From a virus: 42,569 nt of DNA. Below the pieces are notes generated by a model. The model was not told the DNA's origin. It saw only the letters and a list, made by a program, of their open reading frames with translations, and did not search any database. Where the stretch lies: IMG/VR virus record IMGVR_UViG_3300005468_000030, positions 1-42,569 of that record; one strand, written 5' to 3'. Below, piece by piece: positions 5,652 to 11,818 of this stretch (its first letter is position 1; every line of letters begins with the position of its first letter). Both the position numbers and the translations under genes were made by a program.

Positions 5652-7163
5652 TTACTTGCCGCCGTGGCCGTTGACAGCCACCAGCGTGCCGTCGCCGTCG
5701 ACCTCCACGCGGTGCTCACGCAGCGTCGAACCGAAGTGCTTCTTCAACGCCTCGCCCACCGAATCGATGTTCGACGCCAGAGGCGCATCCTCCATCATCT
5801 TCACCTGCGTCCGGATACCGTTCGCAGCATCCACCAGATCACTGGTGGTGATGACCTGCGGGACGCCGCCGGAACGGGCAATCGCGTACCGCTGTGCCCG
5901 GTCGATGGCTTCCTTCGCGAAAGCCGGAAGCAGGCCGTCGAACCCAGCCGCCACCGCCTTCCAGTCCAGATCCTCCGACCGCAGAAGCTCCGGTACCGTC
6001 GCCTCCACCAGCCGACGGACACCGCCAGCATCCAAGCCGCCCAGCTCGATGACAGCGTCGAGACGACCCGGCCGCATCATGCCCCGGTGCAGCTTGTCAG
6101 GGTGGTTGGTGGTGAACAGCGCCATCACCTCCACGCCCTTGTTGGTGACACCGTCGAGAACATCCAGCAGATGTGCGACGCCTTCGGTGTGGCTGGTCTT
6201 GATGACGTCGATGTCCTCGAACATCACCACAGCCGGTGCGTACACCTGCGCGGTCTTCAACGCCCCGTACAGGTCGTCTTCGGGGCGCACCTGGATGTAG
6301 GTGAACCCGTTGGCTTCGGCCTGCTGTGCGGTGAGCATCCCAGCGAGGGTCTTGCCGGTACCGTACGGCCCGTACAGCAGCACCTGCCGCTTGATCGGCA
6401 GGCCGGTGGCCCGCAGCGCATCCGTGTACTTGATCGCCGACCAGACGTTGGCGTCGAGCTGACGCATCACCTCGTCGGAGTAGATCACCTTCGACGGGTC
6501 GACGGTCTTCGTGTTCAGGAACATCGGCACTTGGGCGGCGGTGATGGCCTTGCCCCGGTAGATCGACGTCTGCTTCAGCTCGTCTTCGATGACCTGGAAG
6601 AACGCCTCGATGTGGGACCGGTACTTCTTCGGTGCTTGCACCGAAAGATAGAACACGGGACCCAGTTCGGGGTTCATGGTTCCGTTGAGGGTGAACGTGG
6701 CGTCGAGCGGTTTGAACCCGACCCGTCCCCACGGAACCTGCATGGTCTCGTTGTGGCTGATGTTGATCGTCTCGTACTGCGGCGGGTACTGGCCGAAGAA
6801 GGTGCGGGTGACCTTGCCGATGCCAGTGGTGCCAAACAGGCGCTTCATGCCCCGGTCGAACGCGGCGGCGCCGTCCCACGGCCGGAACTTGAACTCGCGG
6901 CCGTATTCGTAGGTTTCCTCCTGCGCCTCCTGCCAGTCCTCCAGGTAGCTGATGGCGTCTTCGACGCGGCCCTGCATGTTGGCGGGGAGGATGAACTTGG
7001 TTCCCTCGAAGACGAGGGCGTCGTCCTGGACCCGCAGGCCGCCGAGCTTGCTGAGGGTGGAGAGGATTTCTTCCTGAAGCTTCTGGTTCTCGGTCTTCTC
7101 GGCAGCCTTGGCGCTTACGGCTTCCGCTGTGGCCTTGGCGAGGATTTCTTTGATGCCGTCCAT
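5652..7163 (-). CDS. AAA+ ATPase
   Basis: 503 residues. An N-terminal region with coiled-coil character is followed by a AAA+ module: Walker A GPYGTGKT (265-272), Walker B VVMFEDID (312-319), sensor-1 TTNH (351-354) and the RPGRLD arginine-finger motif (364-369), as in classical AAA (FtsH/Cdc48-like) ATPases. No protease or nuclease domain is attached. Such proteins unfold or remodel protein substrates; the substrate is unknown. It has its own promoter (7201-7228) and terminators on both sides, so it is a one-gene unit. Confidence 0.9.
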   Translation of the reverse strand: MDGIKEILAKATAEAVSAKAAEKTENQKLQEEILSTLSKLGGLRVQDDALVFEGTKFILPANMQGRVEDAISYLEDWQEAQEETYEYGREFKFRPWDGAAAFDRGMKRLFGTTGIGKVTRTFFGQYPPQYETINISHNETMQVPWGRVGFKPLDATFTLNGTMNPELGPVFYLSVQAPKKYRSHIEAFFQVIEDELKQTSIYRGKAITAAQVPMFLNTKTVDPSKVIYSDEVMRQLDANVWSAIKYTDALRATGLPIKRQVLLYGPYGTGKTLAGMLTAQQAEANGFTYIQVRPEDDLYGALKTAQVYAPAVVMFEDIDVIKTSHTEGVAHLLDVLDGVTNKGVEVMALFTTNHPDKLHRGMMRPGRLDAVIELGGLDAGGVRRLVEATVPELLRSEDLDWKAVAAGFDGLLPAFAKEAIDRAQRYAIARSGGVPQVITTSDLVDAANGIRTQVKMMEDAPLASNIDSVGEALKKHFGSTLREHRVEVDGDGTLVAVNGHGGK

Positions 7164-7200
7164 GTTTTTCCCTTCACTGGAGCATCTTGGTTCGTACGGA

Positions 7201-7228
7201 AGTGTAGCAGACGATGCGGGTATGTCAA
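7201..7228 (-). promoter_or_regulatory. Promoter of the AAA+ gene
   Basis: Minus strand -35 TTGACA (7228-7223) and -10 TACACT (7206-7201) with a 16-base spacer; GC precedes the -10 box. The -35 box abuts the terminator hairpin at 7229-7261. Confidence 0.65.
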
Positions 7229-7261
7229 AGGGGCCTGTTTCTTGGGAACGGTCAGGCCCCT
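7229..7261 (-). terminator. Terminator at the end of the tRNA-array transcript
   Basis: Perfect 9-bp repeat AGGGGCCTG (7229-7237) / CAGGCCCCT (7253-7261). On the minus strand it follows the stop of the gene at 7317 and should stop read-through from the tRNA array before the AAA+ promoter. Confidence 0.75.
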
Positions 7262-7316
7262 ACCACCGTCAGCCAGCAGCCACGCCATCATCCGGACGCG
7301 TGACTGCCCCAAGCCT

Positions 7317-7559
7317 CTAATCGCCGCGAAGAATCTCCGCAGCCTTACGAATCGTGGCCTCCATGTCGCCAGCCATAACTTCAGGCTGCCGCAACACTTC
7401 AAGCGCCTGAGCGATAACCAGCTCAGCCAACGCCTCAGCCCGTTGAAGCAACCTGATTTGCCCGGCCTGCGCCAAGACCACTTCCACCAGGTTCCTCTTC
7501 GAGAGGTCCATCAGCTCAGAAGCTGTCAGACCGTGACTCTGATCAATCACGGATCCCAT
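7317..7559 (-). CDS. Helical hypothetical protein
   Basis: 80 residues, almost entirely predicted alpha-helical (LSKRNLVEVVLAQAGQIRLL onward), no cysteine. The ATG at 7559 overlaps the upstream stop as TAATG. Last gene of the leftward array. No family recognised. Confidence 0.6.
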   Translation of the reverse strand: MGSVIDQSHGLTASELMDLSKRNLVEVVLAQAGQIRLLQRAEALAELVIAQALEVLRQPEVMAGDMEATIRKAAEILRGD

Positions 7560-7918
7560 TACTGGTCCTCGTGGTTGGGGCAACCGTGCCAGTGCTTCTC
7601 GATTATCGCCCAGTTCACGCCATGATCCGGCCGCTGCCAGTCATATAGACCATCCTCAGGAAAACCGAAATCTTCCTCCGGATACTTGGCCCTAGCCTCA
7701 GCCAGATCCCGTTCATCCCAGGCCAGCATCCAGCCGGTCACAGCCTCATCCTCATGATCACGCAGGCTGGCCAACGCATGACATGGCGCACAGCAGATCG
7801 GGCAGCAGCCCTCGCACTCCTCACCGTCAACATGATCACAACTGAGAATATGATCATTGATGATCCCGGCCATCAACTGCACCAACGCATGACCAATACC
7901 ACTACTTGTTGCATCCAT
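7559..7918 (-). CDS. Cys-rich small protein, probable metal binding
   Basis: 119 residues. A dense Cys/His cluster lies at residues 27-48 (CDHVDGEECEGCCPICCAPCH) with paired CxxC motifs, suggesting zinc or iron-sulphur binding; the remainder is acidic with many Trp. It begins two bases before the tRNA-Cys 3' end region. Function unknown. Confidence 0.65.
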   Translation of the reverse strand: MDATSSGIGHALVQLMAGIINDHILSCDHVDGEECEGCCPICCAPCHALASLRDHEDEAVTGWMLAWDERDLAEARAKYPEEDFGFPEDGLYDWQRPDHGVNWAIIEKHWHGCPNHEDQ

Positions 7919-7919
7919 G

Positions 7920-7991
7920 AGACCCTAGCGAGAATCGAACTCGCGTACCAGGATTTGCAATCCTGTGCCTCAACCTCTCGGCCATAGGGTC
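7920..7991 (-). tRNA. tRNA-Cys(GCA)
   Basis: Acceptor GACCCTA/TAGGGTC perfect, anticodon loop TTGCAAA in stem CAGGA/TCCTG, T-arm GCGAG/CTCGC, discriminator U as expected for Cys. Confidence 0.95.
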
Positions 7992-7995
7992 CTTG

Positions 7996-8080
7996 CGGAG
8001 GGCAAAGGGATTGAACCTCTGTGCGGTCACCCGCAGCCATGGCTTAGCAAGCCAGCCCATTACCACTCTGGCAGCCCTCC
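7996..8080 (-). tRNA. tRNA-Ser(GCT)
   Basis: Type II tRNA with a long variable arm (GCGG..CCGC), acceptor GGAGGGC, anticodon loop TTGCTAA, discriminator G. Confidence 0.93.
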
Positions 8081-8090
8081 AACACTTACG

Positions 8091-8173
8091 CGGAGGGTGA
8101 AGGAGTCGAACCCTCAGCTTTCACACTGGCACGGTTTTCAAGACCGCTTCCCGACCAACCGGGGCCACCCTCC
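8091..8173 (-). tRNA. tRNA-Ser(TGA)
   Basis: Acceptor GGAGGGT/ACCCTCC perfect, loop CTTGAAA in stem GCGGT/ACCGT, long variable arm, discriminator G. Confidence 0.92.
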
Positions 8174-8185
8174 ATATTCAATTGG

Positions 8186-8257
8186 GGTGACTGCCCGGAT
8201 TCGAACCGGGACCTCCGCAGTCACAGTGCGGCGCTCTGCCATTGAGCTACAACCACC
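8186..8257 (-). tRNA. tRNA-His(GTG)
   Basis: Loop CTGTGAC in stem CCGCA/TGCGG. An extra G at -1 opposite C73 is present, the hallmark of tRNA-His. Confidence 0.95.
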
Positions 8258-8258
8258 A

Positions 8259-8402
8259 AGTATGCGAATCATCCCTATCGCATGTTTCAGGCCCACCCGT
8301 ACCGCGCCTGATTCTTACTGCCCGAGCTTAGAGGTGACAGATCATGTCTCGGTGTAGGTTCCGCCTAGGGTACTCCCTGCTAGTGTCACTGCTTTCCTTA
8401 CG
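8259..8402 (-). ncRNA. Structured spacer RNA between tRNA-His and tRNA-Tyr
   Basis: 144 bases without a gene. Three separate perfect 6-bp stems can form: GTGACA/TGTCAC (8334-8339 with 8384-8389, enclosing an AGGG-AGTA-CCCT hairpin), TCAGGC/GCCTGA (8287-8292 with 8306-8311) and ATGCGA/TCGCAT (8262-8267 with 8278-8283). It does not fold as a tRNA and carries no credible reading frame. Confidence 0.5.
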
Positions 8403-8480
8403 TGGGCGTAGATGGAATCGAACCACCCATACCGAAGTAACCGGTTTACAGCCGGTCTGAGGACCACCCTCAATACGCCC
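8403..8480 (-). tRNA. tRNA-Tyr(GTA)
   Basis: Acceptor GGGCGTA/TACGCCC perfect, loop CTGTAAA in stem ACCGG/CCGGT, extra variable arm as in bacterial Tyr, discriminator A. Confidence 0.95.
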
Positions 8481-8486
8481 AAGCAT

Positions 8487-8645
8487 TCAATTATCGCGGG
8501 CTTCAAGCCTGCCTTCGCGCCGCTCACGGCGCCGCATCTGCCGCTTAATACCCGACGTGACGCCCGGTCGCTGTAGATAAGTCAAATACCGTCGCCAACT
8601 AGTGACAGTATCCACCTCAGCCGCTGTTTTGCTCTGCCTTTTCAT
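8487..8645 (-). CDS. 52-residue basic protein
   Basis: Starts MKRQSKTAAEVDTV and ends in a strongly basic helix (KRQMRRRERREGR), suggesting nucleic-acid binding. The ATG begins one base after the discriminator of tRNA-Glu(CTC), with no ribosome site, so after tRNA processing the message would be leaderless. Function unknown. Confidence 0.5.
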   Translation of the reverse strand: MKRQSKTAAEVDTVTSWRRYLTYLQRPGVTSGIKRQMRRRERREGRLEARDN

Positions 8646-8646
8646 G

Positions 8647-8720
8647 TAACGCCAGCGGGACTCGAACCCGCAACCTCCTGATTGAGAATCAGGTGAGCTA
8701 ACCAATTGCTCCATGGCGTC
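8647..8720 (-). tRNA. tRNA-Glu(CTC)
   Basis: Anticodon loop TTCTCAA in stem CCTGA/TCAGG, T-arm GCGGG-TTCGAGT-CCCGC, acceptor GACGCCA/TGGCGTT. Confidence 0.9.
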
Positions 8721-8728
8721 AAGCCCTG

Positions 8729-9001
8729 CTACCCCTGACCAGAATACTGGCAGTATTCACAGTTTTTTGCGTGCCGACGGTTCGCCTCATCCGCCGCCAA
8801 ACGAATCAGCATTCCCTTAATCTGACCCGGCGCAATTTCACGCAGACTGGCAACGAACTGCTGCGACGCTTCCATTTTTTCTTCAGGAGGCAAATGGAAT
8901 GCGACTAGAATGGCTTCAACAATCGCATCGATACCAGCATCGATCAAAGTTGACATGAACTGCATTTCCAGCTCATGCTTGTCTTCCTCGCTGATGTTCA
9001 T
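8729..9001 (-). CDS. Small helical protein with C-terminal CxxC
   Basis: 90 residues: acidic N-terminus, hydrophobic helices (IDAIVEAILVAF), and a C-terminal CEYCQY pair. The start at 9001 follows GGGGA about 5 bases upstream and lies 14 bases after tRNA-Glu(TTC). The helical body and C-terminal CxxC recall the neighbouring gene at 9098-9400, so the two may be distant paralogues. Function unknown. Confidence 0.6.
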   Translation of the reverse strand: MNISEEDKHELEMQFMSTLIDAGIDAIVEAILVAFHLPPEEKMEASQQFVASLREIAPGQIKGMLIRLAADEANRRHAKNCEYCQYSGQG

Positions 9002-9014
9002 CTCAATCCCCACG

Positions 9015-9088
9015 TGACCTCGACGGGGTTCGAACCCGTAACCGCCAGAGTGAAAGTCTGGAGAGCTAACCAATTGCTCCACGAGGCC
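9015..9088 (-). tRNA. tRNA-Glu(TTC)
   Basis: Loop CTTTCAC in stem CCAGA/TCTGG, acceptor GGCCTCG/CGAGGTC (one wobble), T-arm ACGGG-TTCGAAC-CCCGT, discriminator A. Confidence 0.93.
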
Positions 9089-9097
9089 ATATTCGAT

Positions 9098-9400
9098 TTA
9101 CTCGGTCTTACAGTTACAGCATTTCTTGCAAATATCGCAGTCGTCTTTGTCGTGGGCGATATTGACGAGGTCGCCTGCCATGGAAATCATGAGACCAATG
9201 ACGAGAAGCGGGGGCATCTCTTTAATCTTCATGATCATTTCTTCGGCGGCGTTCTCCCGAACAGCATCATCCTTAATATGAGTGATCAAATCGAACGTCG
9301 CCAGAATATTCATCGCCACCTCTTCAGTGGTAGCGATCTTAAACATCACATCCAACTCTTCGCCGTCCGCAACACTCAACCCAAGGCTGCCGAAATCCAT
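9098..9400 (-). CDS. Small protein with hydrophobic segment and Cys-rich tail
   Basis: 100 residues. A hydrophobic stretch (MPPLLVIGLMISMAGDLV) is followed by DCDICKKCCNCK, a likely metal site. GGGGAG five bases before the ATG at 9400 fixes the start. Similar plan to the gene at 8729-9001; function unknown. Confidence 0.6.
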   Translation of the reverse strand: MDFGSLGLSVADGEELDVMFKIATTEEVAMNILATFDLITHIKDDAVRENAAEEMIMKIKEMPPLLVIGLMISMAGDLVNIAHDKDDCDICKKCCNCKTE

Positions 9401-9423
9401 CAAACTCCCCTTCCCCTTCTACG

Positions 9424-9497
9424 TGCCCCCGGCAGGATTCGAACCTGCGACCCGCTGATTAAAAGTCAGCTGCTGCTAACCACTGAGCTACGAAGGC
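9424..9497 (-). tRNA. tRNA-Lys(TTT)
   Basis: Loop CTTTTAA in stem GCTGA/TCAGC, T-arm GCAGG/CCTGC; the acceptor GCCTTCG/CGGGGGC relies on G-U pairs. Discriminator A. Confidence 0.92.
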
Positions 9498-9503
9498 ATA
9501 ACG

Positions 9504-9576
9504 CTGACATGGCTGGATTCGAACCAGCATCCCCCGGATTAACAGTCCAGTGCTCTACCAATTAAGCTACACGCCA
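9504..9576 (-). tRNA. tRNA-Asn(GTT)
   Basis: Loop CTGTTAA in stem CTGGA/TCCGG, T-arm GCTGG/CCAGC, discriminator G. A normal linear counterpart of the permuted Asn-type tRNA at 1711-1787. Confidence 0.92.
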
Positions 9577-9578
9577 AT

Positions 9579-9648
9579 GGTGGACCCCCCAGGATTCAAT
9601 CCCTACCAGTACCATGGTGTTGGCCGGGGAGCCCATGACCTAGCCACC
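9579..9648 (-). pseudogene. Degenerate tRNA-like element
   Basis: 70 bases, tRNA length. GGTGG at one end pairs with CCACC at the other; GGTC/GGCC can form a D-stem around an 11-base loop with GGG; a weak ACCA/TGGT anticodon stem follows; the T-loop ATTGAAT lacks the C of TTCGAAT and its stem has mismatches. Probably a decayed tRNA; an alternative fold pairs TTGGCC with GGCCAA. Confidence 0.4.
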
Positions 9649-9671
9649 GCGAATGGCCAAGTGGTACACCG

Positions 9672-9744
9672 CTCCGGGGCAGGGAATCGAACCCCAATCA
9701 CCTGAACCAAGGTCAGGCATCCTACCCATTTAGACGAACCCGGA
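9672..9744 (-). tRNA. tRNA-Gln(TTG)
   Basis: Stem CCTGA/TCAGG around loop CCTTGGT gives TTG, with C33. U1-A72 and discriminator G match Gln identity, and the D-arm resembles that of the adjacent tRNA-Gln(CTG). Confidence 0.82.
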
Positions 9745-9749
9745 AAGCG

Positions 9750-9820
9750 CTCCGAGACAGAGATTCGAACTCCAATTAGCTGATTCAGAATCAGCCGTCT
9801 TGCCATTAGACGATCTCGGA
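9750..9820 (-). tRNA. tRNA-Gln(CTG)
   Basis: Acceptor TCCGAGA/TCTCGGA perfect, loop TTCTGAA in stem GCTGA/TCAGC, discriminator G. Confidence 0.94.
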
Positions 9821-9841
9821 ATAGTATTCAATTAAGAATCG

Positions 9842-9912
9842 AGCCCGGAAGCGGAATTGAACCGCTATCGACTGCATGGCAAGCAGCCGTGTTGCCGTTA
9901 CACCACCCGGAC
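9842..9912 (-). tRNA. tRNA-Gly(GCC)
   Basis: Loop TTGCCAT in stem GCTGC/GCAGT, T-arm AGCGG/CCGCT, discriminator U as usual for bacterial Gly. Confidence 0.93.
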
Positions 9913-9974
9913 AATGGGCCGGTACCGCTGCCCCTCAACCATTCCCTCAAATAGTTAAAACGGTACCGGCCTCG

Positions 9975-10045
9975 CCCGGACTAGAGGAATCGAACCCCTG
10001 TCTGCCGCTTTGGAGACGGCCGTGTTACCACTACACCAAGCCCGA
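9975..10045 (-). tRNA. tRNA-Trp(CCA)
   Basis: Loop CTCCAAA in stem GCCGT/GCGGC, T-arm AGGGG/CCTCT, discriminator G. Confidence 0.93.
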
Positions 10046-10051
10046 AAGAAA

Positions 10052-10210
10052 TCACATCGCCGAATTGAAAGCCGCCACATCGTAGGGTTCCACCGACTTA
10101 TCGCCATCTACGATGCGGTTGACAATCGCCAACACCTGTTCGTCAGAAAGATTCTCCAACGAAACCTCGCCCACCTCATCCAACGTTCGGCTGACATCGG
10201 TTGCCGTCAT
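10052..10210 (-). CDS. 52-residue acidic protein
   Basis: Reads MTATDVSRTLDEVGEVSLEN onward to FNSAM. A strong TAGGAGG ribosome site 9 bases before the ATG supports it as a real gene. It ends 7 bases before tRNA-Trp. No domain recognised. Confidence 0.65.
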   Translation of the reverse strand: MTATDVSRTLDEVGEVSLENLSDEQVLAIVNRIVDGDKSVEPYDVAAFNSAM

Positions 10211-10223
10211 GGACAGTTACCTC

Positions 10224-10478
10224 CTAGTAGGCGCCGAGCCGGTTCCAAGCGATAGCCAGCTCCCGGTACGCGGCAGCCTGATCATGAAGACCAGCATCCA
10301 CCGCAGCCTCAGCCTTCGTCAACAGTCGCTTTCCGGCTTCGATGATGGTACCGGCCTGGGCTGCTTGAAGCTGCTTGATGACCCGCCACGGATCAGCAGC
10401 GTCAGTAGACGTTTCCGCCGCAATCGCCGCCTCCGCTTCCCGTAGATCGTCGTCGATGTCACGCGGCACCTCGGTCAT
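10224..10478 (-). CDS. 84-residue helical protein
   Basis: Acidic N-terminus (MTEVPRDIDDDLREAEAAI), then Ala/Glu-rich helices that look like a tetratricopeptide-type or coiled-coil bundle. GGGGAGG nine bases upstream favours the ATG at 10478; an ATG at 10532, 8 bases after tRNA-Ala, would add 18 residues. Unknown function. Confidence 0.55.
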   Translation of the reverse strand: MTEVPRDIDDDLREAEAAIAAETSTDAADPWRVIKQLQAAQAGTIIEAGKRLLTKAEAAVDAGLHDQAAAYRELAIAWNRLGAY

Positions 10479-10539
10479 CTCCCGAGCCTCCCCTTCACTG
10501 AGCAGCCTGAAACTGCCATCAGGATATTGCATTCTCACG

Positions 10540-10612
10540 TGGACCCACGAGGACTCGAACCCCGCACCCCCGGTGTGCAAAACCGGCGCTCTACCAGATG
10601 AGCTATGAGCCC
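10540..10612 (-). tRNA. tRNA-Ala(TGC)
   Basis: Loop TTTGCAC in stem CCGGT/ACCGG, acceptor GGGCTCA/TGGGTCC, discriminator A. Confidence 0.94.
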
Positions 10613-10620
10613 CTGTTAGA

Positions 10621-10824
10621 TTAACTGTCTCGCGGCACTAGCATCACAACAAGATCATGACCCAAAGCGTCCGCGATACGTTCAAGCGTATCCAGGCGAG
10701 GCAACGGCTTTCCGCGCTCCCAATCCGAAATCGCCGTGAAATGGCCACCAATCAATTCGGCCATTGCCTCCTGCGACAAGCCACGAAAATGACGTGCTTT
10801 ACGGATTTCAGCGCCAACATCCAT
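10621..10824 (-). CDS. XRE-family HTH regulator
   Basis: 67 residues. Classical Cro/CI-type helix-turn-helix: AEIRKARHFRGLSQEAMAEL, then HFTAISDWERGKPLPRLDTLERIA with the WERG motif of the XRE fold. It fills the whole protein. Directly downstream of a DUF397 gene, a pairing common in actinomycetes, where the HTH protein controls the pair. Confidence 0.88.
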   Translation of the reverse strand: MDVGAEIRKARHFRGLSQEAMAELIGGHFTAISDWERGKPLPRLDTLERIADALGHDLVVMLVPRDS

Positions 10825-10840
10825 CACAATCCGTCTTCTG

Positions 10841-11032
10841 CTACAGGTCGAACTCGCCGCCCTTAACGGCGGCAACGAACACCGACCATTCCTTCTCCGT
10901 GAAGATCAGCTTCCCGCCGTCAGGATTCTTCGAATCCCGAACCGCAACCATTCCGCCGCCCAACGGCATCGCCTCAACGCAGGCACCCTGATTACTCGAC
11001 TCAGCCGCCTTCGTCCACACACCAGCCTTCAC
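10841..11032 (-). CDS. DUF397 domain protein
   Basis: 63 residues. The DUF397 pattern is clear: W-TKAAESSNQGACVEA, GGGMVAVRDSKNPDGGKLIF, then TEKEWSVFVAAVKGGEFDL. An AAGGAGG site fixes a GTG start at 11032; a longer GTG frame to 11059 would run into tRNA-Gly. In actinobacteria DUF397 proteins pair with XRE regulators, and some pairs behave as toxin-antitoxin-like or developmental switches. Here the XRE partner follows after 16 bases. Confidence 0.88.
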   Translation of the reverse strand: MKAGVWTKAAESSNQGACVEAMPLGGGMVAVRDSKNPDGGKLIFTEKEWSVFVAAVKGGEFDL

Positions 11033-11051
11033 TGCATCCTCCTTCGAGAAG

Positions 11052-11122
11052 AGCCCCACGCCGGAATCGAACCGGCATACCCTGATTGGAAATCAAGTGC
11101 TCTGCCATTGAGCTAGTAAGGC
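11052..11122 (-). tRNA. tRNA-Gly(TCC)
   Basis: Loop TTTCCAA in stem CTTGA/TCAGG, T-arm GCCGG/CCGGC, discriminator U. Confidence 0.93.
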
Positions 11123-11132
11123 ATTCACTGCG

Positions 11133-11204
11133 CGCCCCATGCCGGGATCGAACCGGCGACCTCCTGATCGACAATCAGGTGCTCTCCCATTGAGCTAATG
11201 GAGC
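11133..11204 (-). tRNA. tRNA-Asp(GTC)
   Basis: Loop TTGTCGA in stem CCTGA/TCAGG, acceptor GCTCCAT/ATGGGGC, discriminator G. Confidence 0.94.
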
Positions 11205-11208
11205 CCAG

Positions 11209-11280
11209 TACCCCAAGCCAGTCGTGAGCTGACATCTCCCTGTTTATCAGACAGGGGCTTTAACATTAAGCTATCGGGGC
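11209..11280 (-). tRNA. tRNA-Ile(GAT), aberrant T-loop
   Basis: Acceptor GCCCCGA/TTGGGGT, loop CTGATAA in stem CCTGT/ACAGG. The T-stem GTCAG/CTGGC is intact but the T-loop reads CTCACGA in place of TTCRANY, so the usual T-loop/D-loop contact would be altered. Confidence 0.82.
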
Positions 11281-11285
11281 TTGAA

Positions 11286-11360
11286 CCGTCACGCAGCTTA
11301 CCAAAGGACTCCCATCCTCATAGCGGTTCGCTTAGATTAGGTGGATCTTTAACGTGACGG
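11286..11360 (-). ncRNA. Structured RNA, copy A of a two-copy family
   Basis: 75 bases closed by a perfect 8-bp stem CCGTCACG/CGTGACGG. Inside is an AGAT/ATCT hairpin with a 7-base loop, then the conserved core AAGCRAACCRCTATGRGGAT, then GGTRAGCTGCGTG. It shares this architecture and sequence with 11819-11892, with a U-A to C-G change in the closing stem. The conserved GCACAACCCGYCACGTT extends 7 bases further upstream. Not a canonical tRNA. Confidence 0.65.
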
Positions 11361-11396
11361 GTTGTGCGTATTCATGAAGCAACCCGAACCGGGTCG

Positions 11397-11470
11397 AGCC
11401 TTCACCAGGAATTGAACCCGGAACCGTCCGCTTACAAGGCGGATGCTCTACCAAATTGAGCTATGAAGGC
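11397..11470 (-). tRNA. tRNA-Thr(TGT)
   Basis: Acceptor GCCTTCA/TGAAGGC perfect, loop CTTGTAA in stem TCCGC/GCGGA, T-loop TTCAATT. Confidence 0.94.
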
Positions 11471-11488
11471 GTATGCAGTTGTGTTGCG

Positions 11489-11561
11489 TGCCCCCGGCAG
11501 GAGTCGAACCTGCGCGCATCCCGCTAAGAACGGGCAGCTCTGGCCTCTGAGCTACGAAGGC
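11489..11561 (-). tRNA. tRNA-Lys(CTT)
   Basis: Loop TTCTTAG in stem GCCCG/CGGGA (terminal pair mismatched), T-arm GCAGG/CCTGC, acceptor GCCTTCG/CGGGGGC with G-U pairs, discriminator A. Confidence 0.88.
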
Positions 11562-11565
11562 GTAA

Positions 11566-11659
11566 CGGGAAGGCGCCGGACATTGGCATGCCCCAGGGGC
11601 TCCGGTCTCTTCCGTGATCACTTTCTATCCCACAGCCACCACAGCAGTGGGCCTTCCCG
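11566..11659 (-). ncRNA. Stem-closed structured RNA between tRNA-Lys and tRNA-Arg
   Basis: 94 bases closed by a perfect 9-bp stem CGGGAAGGC/GCCTTCCCG. Inside are CCAC-TGCT-GTGG and a CCGGA/TCCGG stem enclosing a GCCC/GGGC hairpin, forming a three-way junction. No tRNA landmarks and no reading frame. Confidence 0.5.
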
Positions 11660-11733
11660 CACCCCTGACAGGATTCGAACCTGCCACCCCCTCATCCGTA
11701 GTGAGGTGCTCTAATCCGCTGAGCTACAGAGGC
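11660..11733 (-). tRNA. tRNA-Arg(ACG)
   Basis: Loop CTACGGA in stem CCTCA/TGAGG, T-arm GCAGG-TTCGAAT-CCTGT, discriminator G. A34 would need deamination to inosine by a host TadA. Confidence 0.93.
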
Positions 11734-11738
11734 TTGCG

Positions 11739-11812
11739 TACCCCACCTGCGAGTCGAACGCAGACACACCAGATCTTGAATCCGGCCGCTTTGCCTTTTT
11801 GCGTAGTGGGGC
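11739..11812 (-). tRNA. tRNA-Leu(CAA), short variable arm
   Basis: Loop TTCAAGA in stem CCGGA/TCTGG; T-arm CTGCG/CGCAG; acceptor GCCCCAC/GTGGGGT. The variable region is only about 5 bases, unlike the long arm of bacterial tRNA-Leu, so charging identity is less certain. Confidence 0.82.
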
Positions 11813-11818
11813 TTAATA

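Noticed and set aside
5664-7625. Rightward 653-codon frame
   Set aside because: It is the reverse complement of the AAA+ gene, with no motifs or ribosome site.
11286-11360. Pistol ribozyme
   Set aside because: CACGTTAAA and CTAAGCG resemble parts of pistol, but the upstream P1 hairpin and its pseudoknot partner are missing, and copy B does not keep the match.
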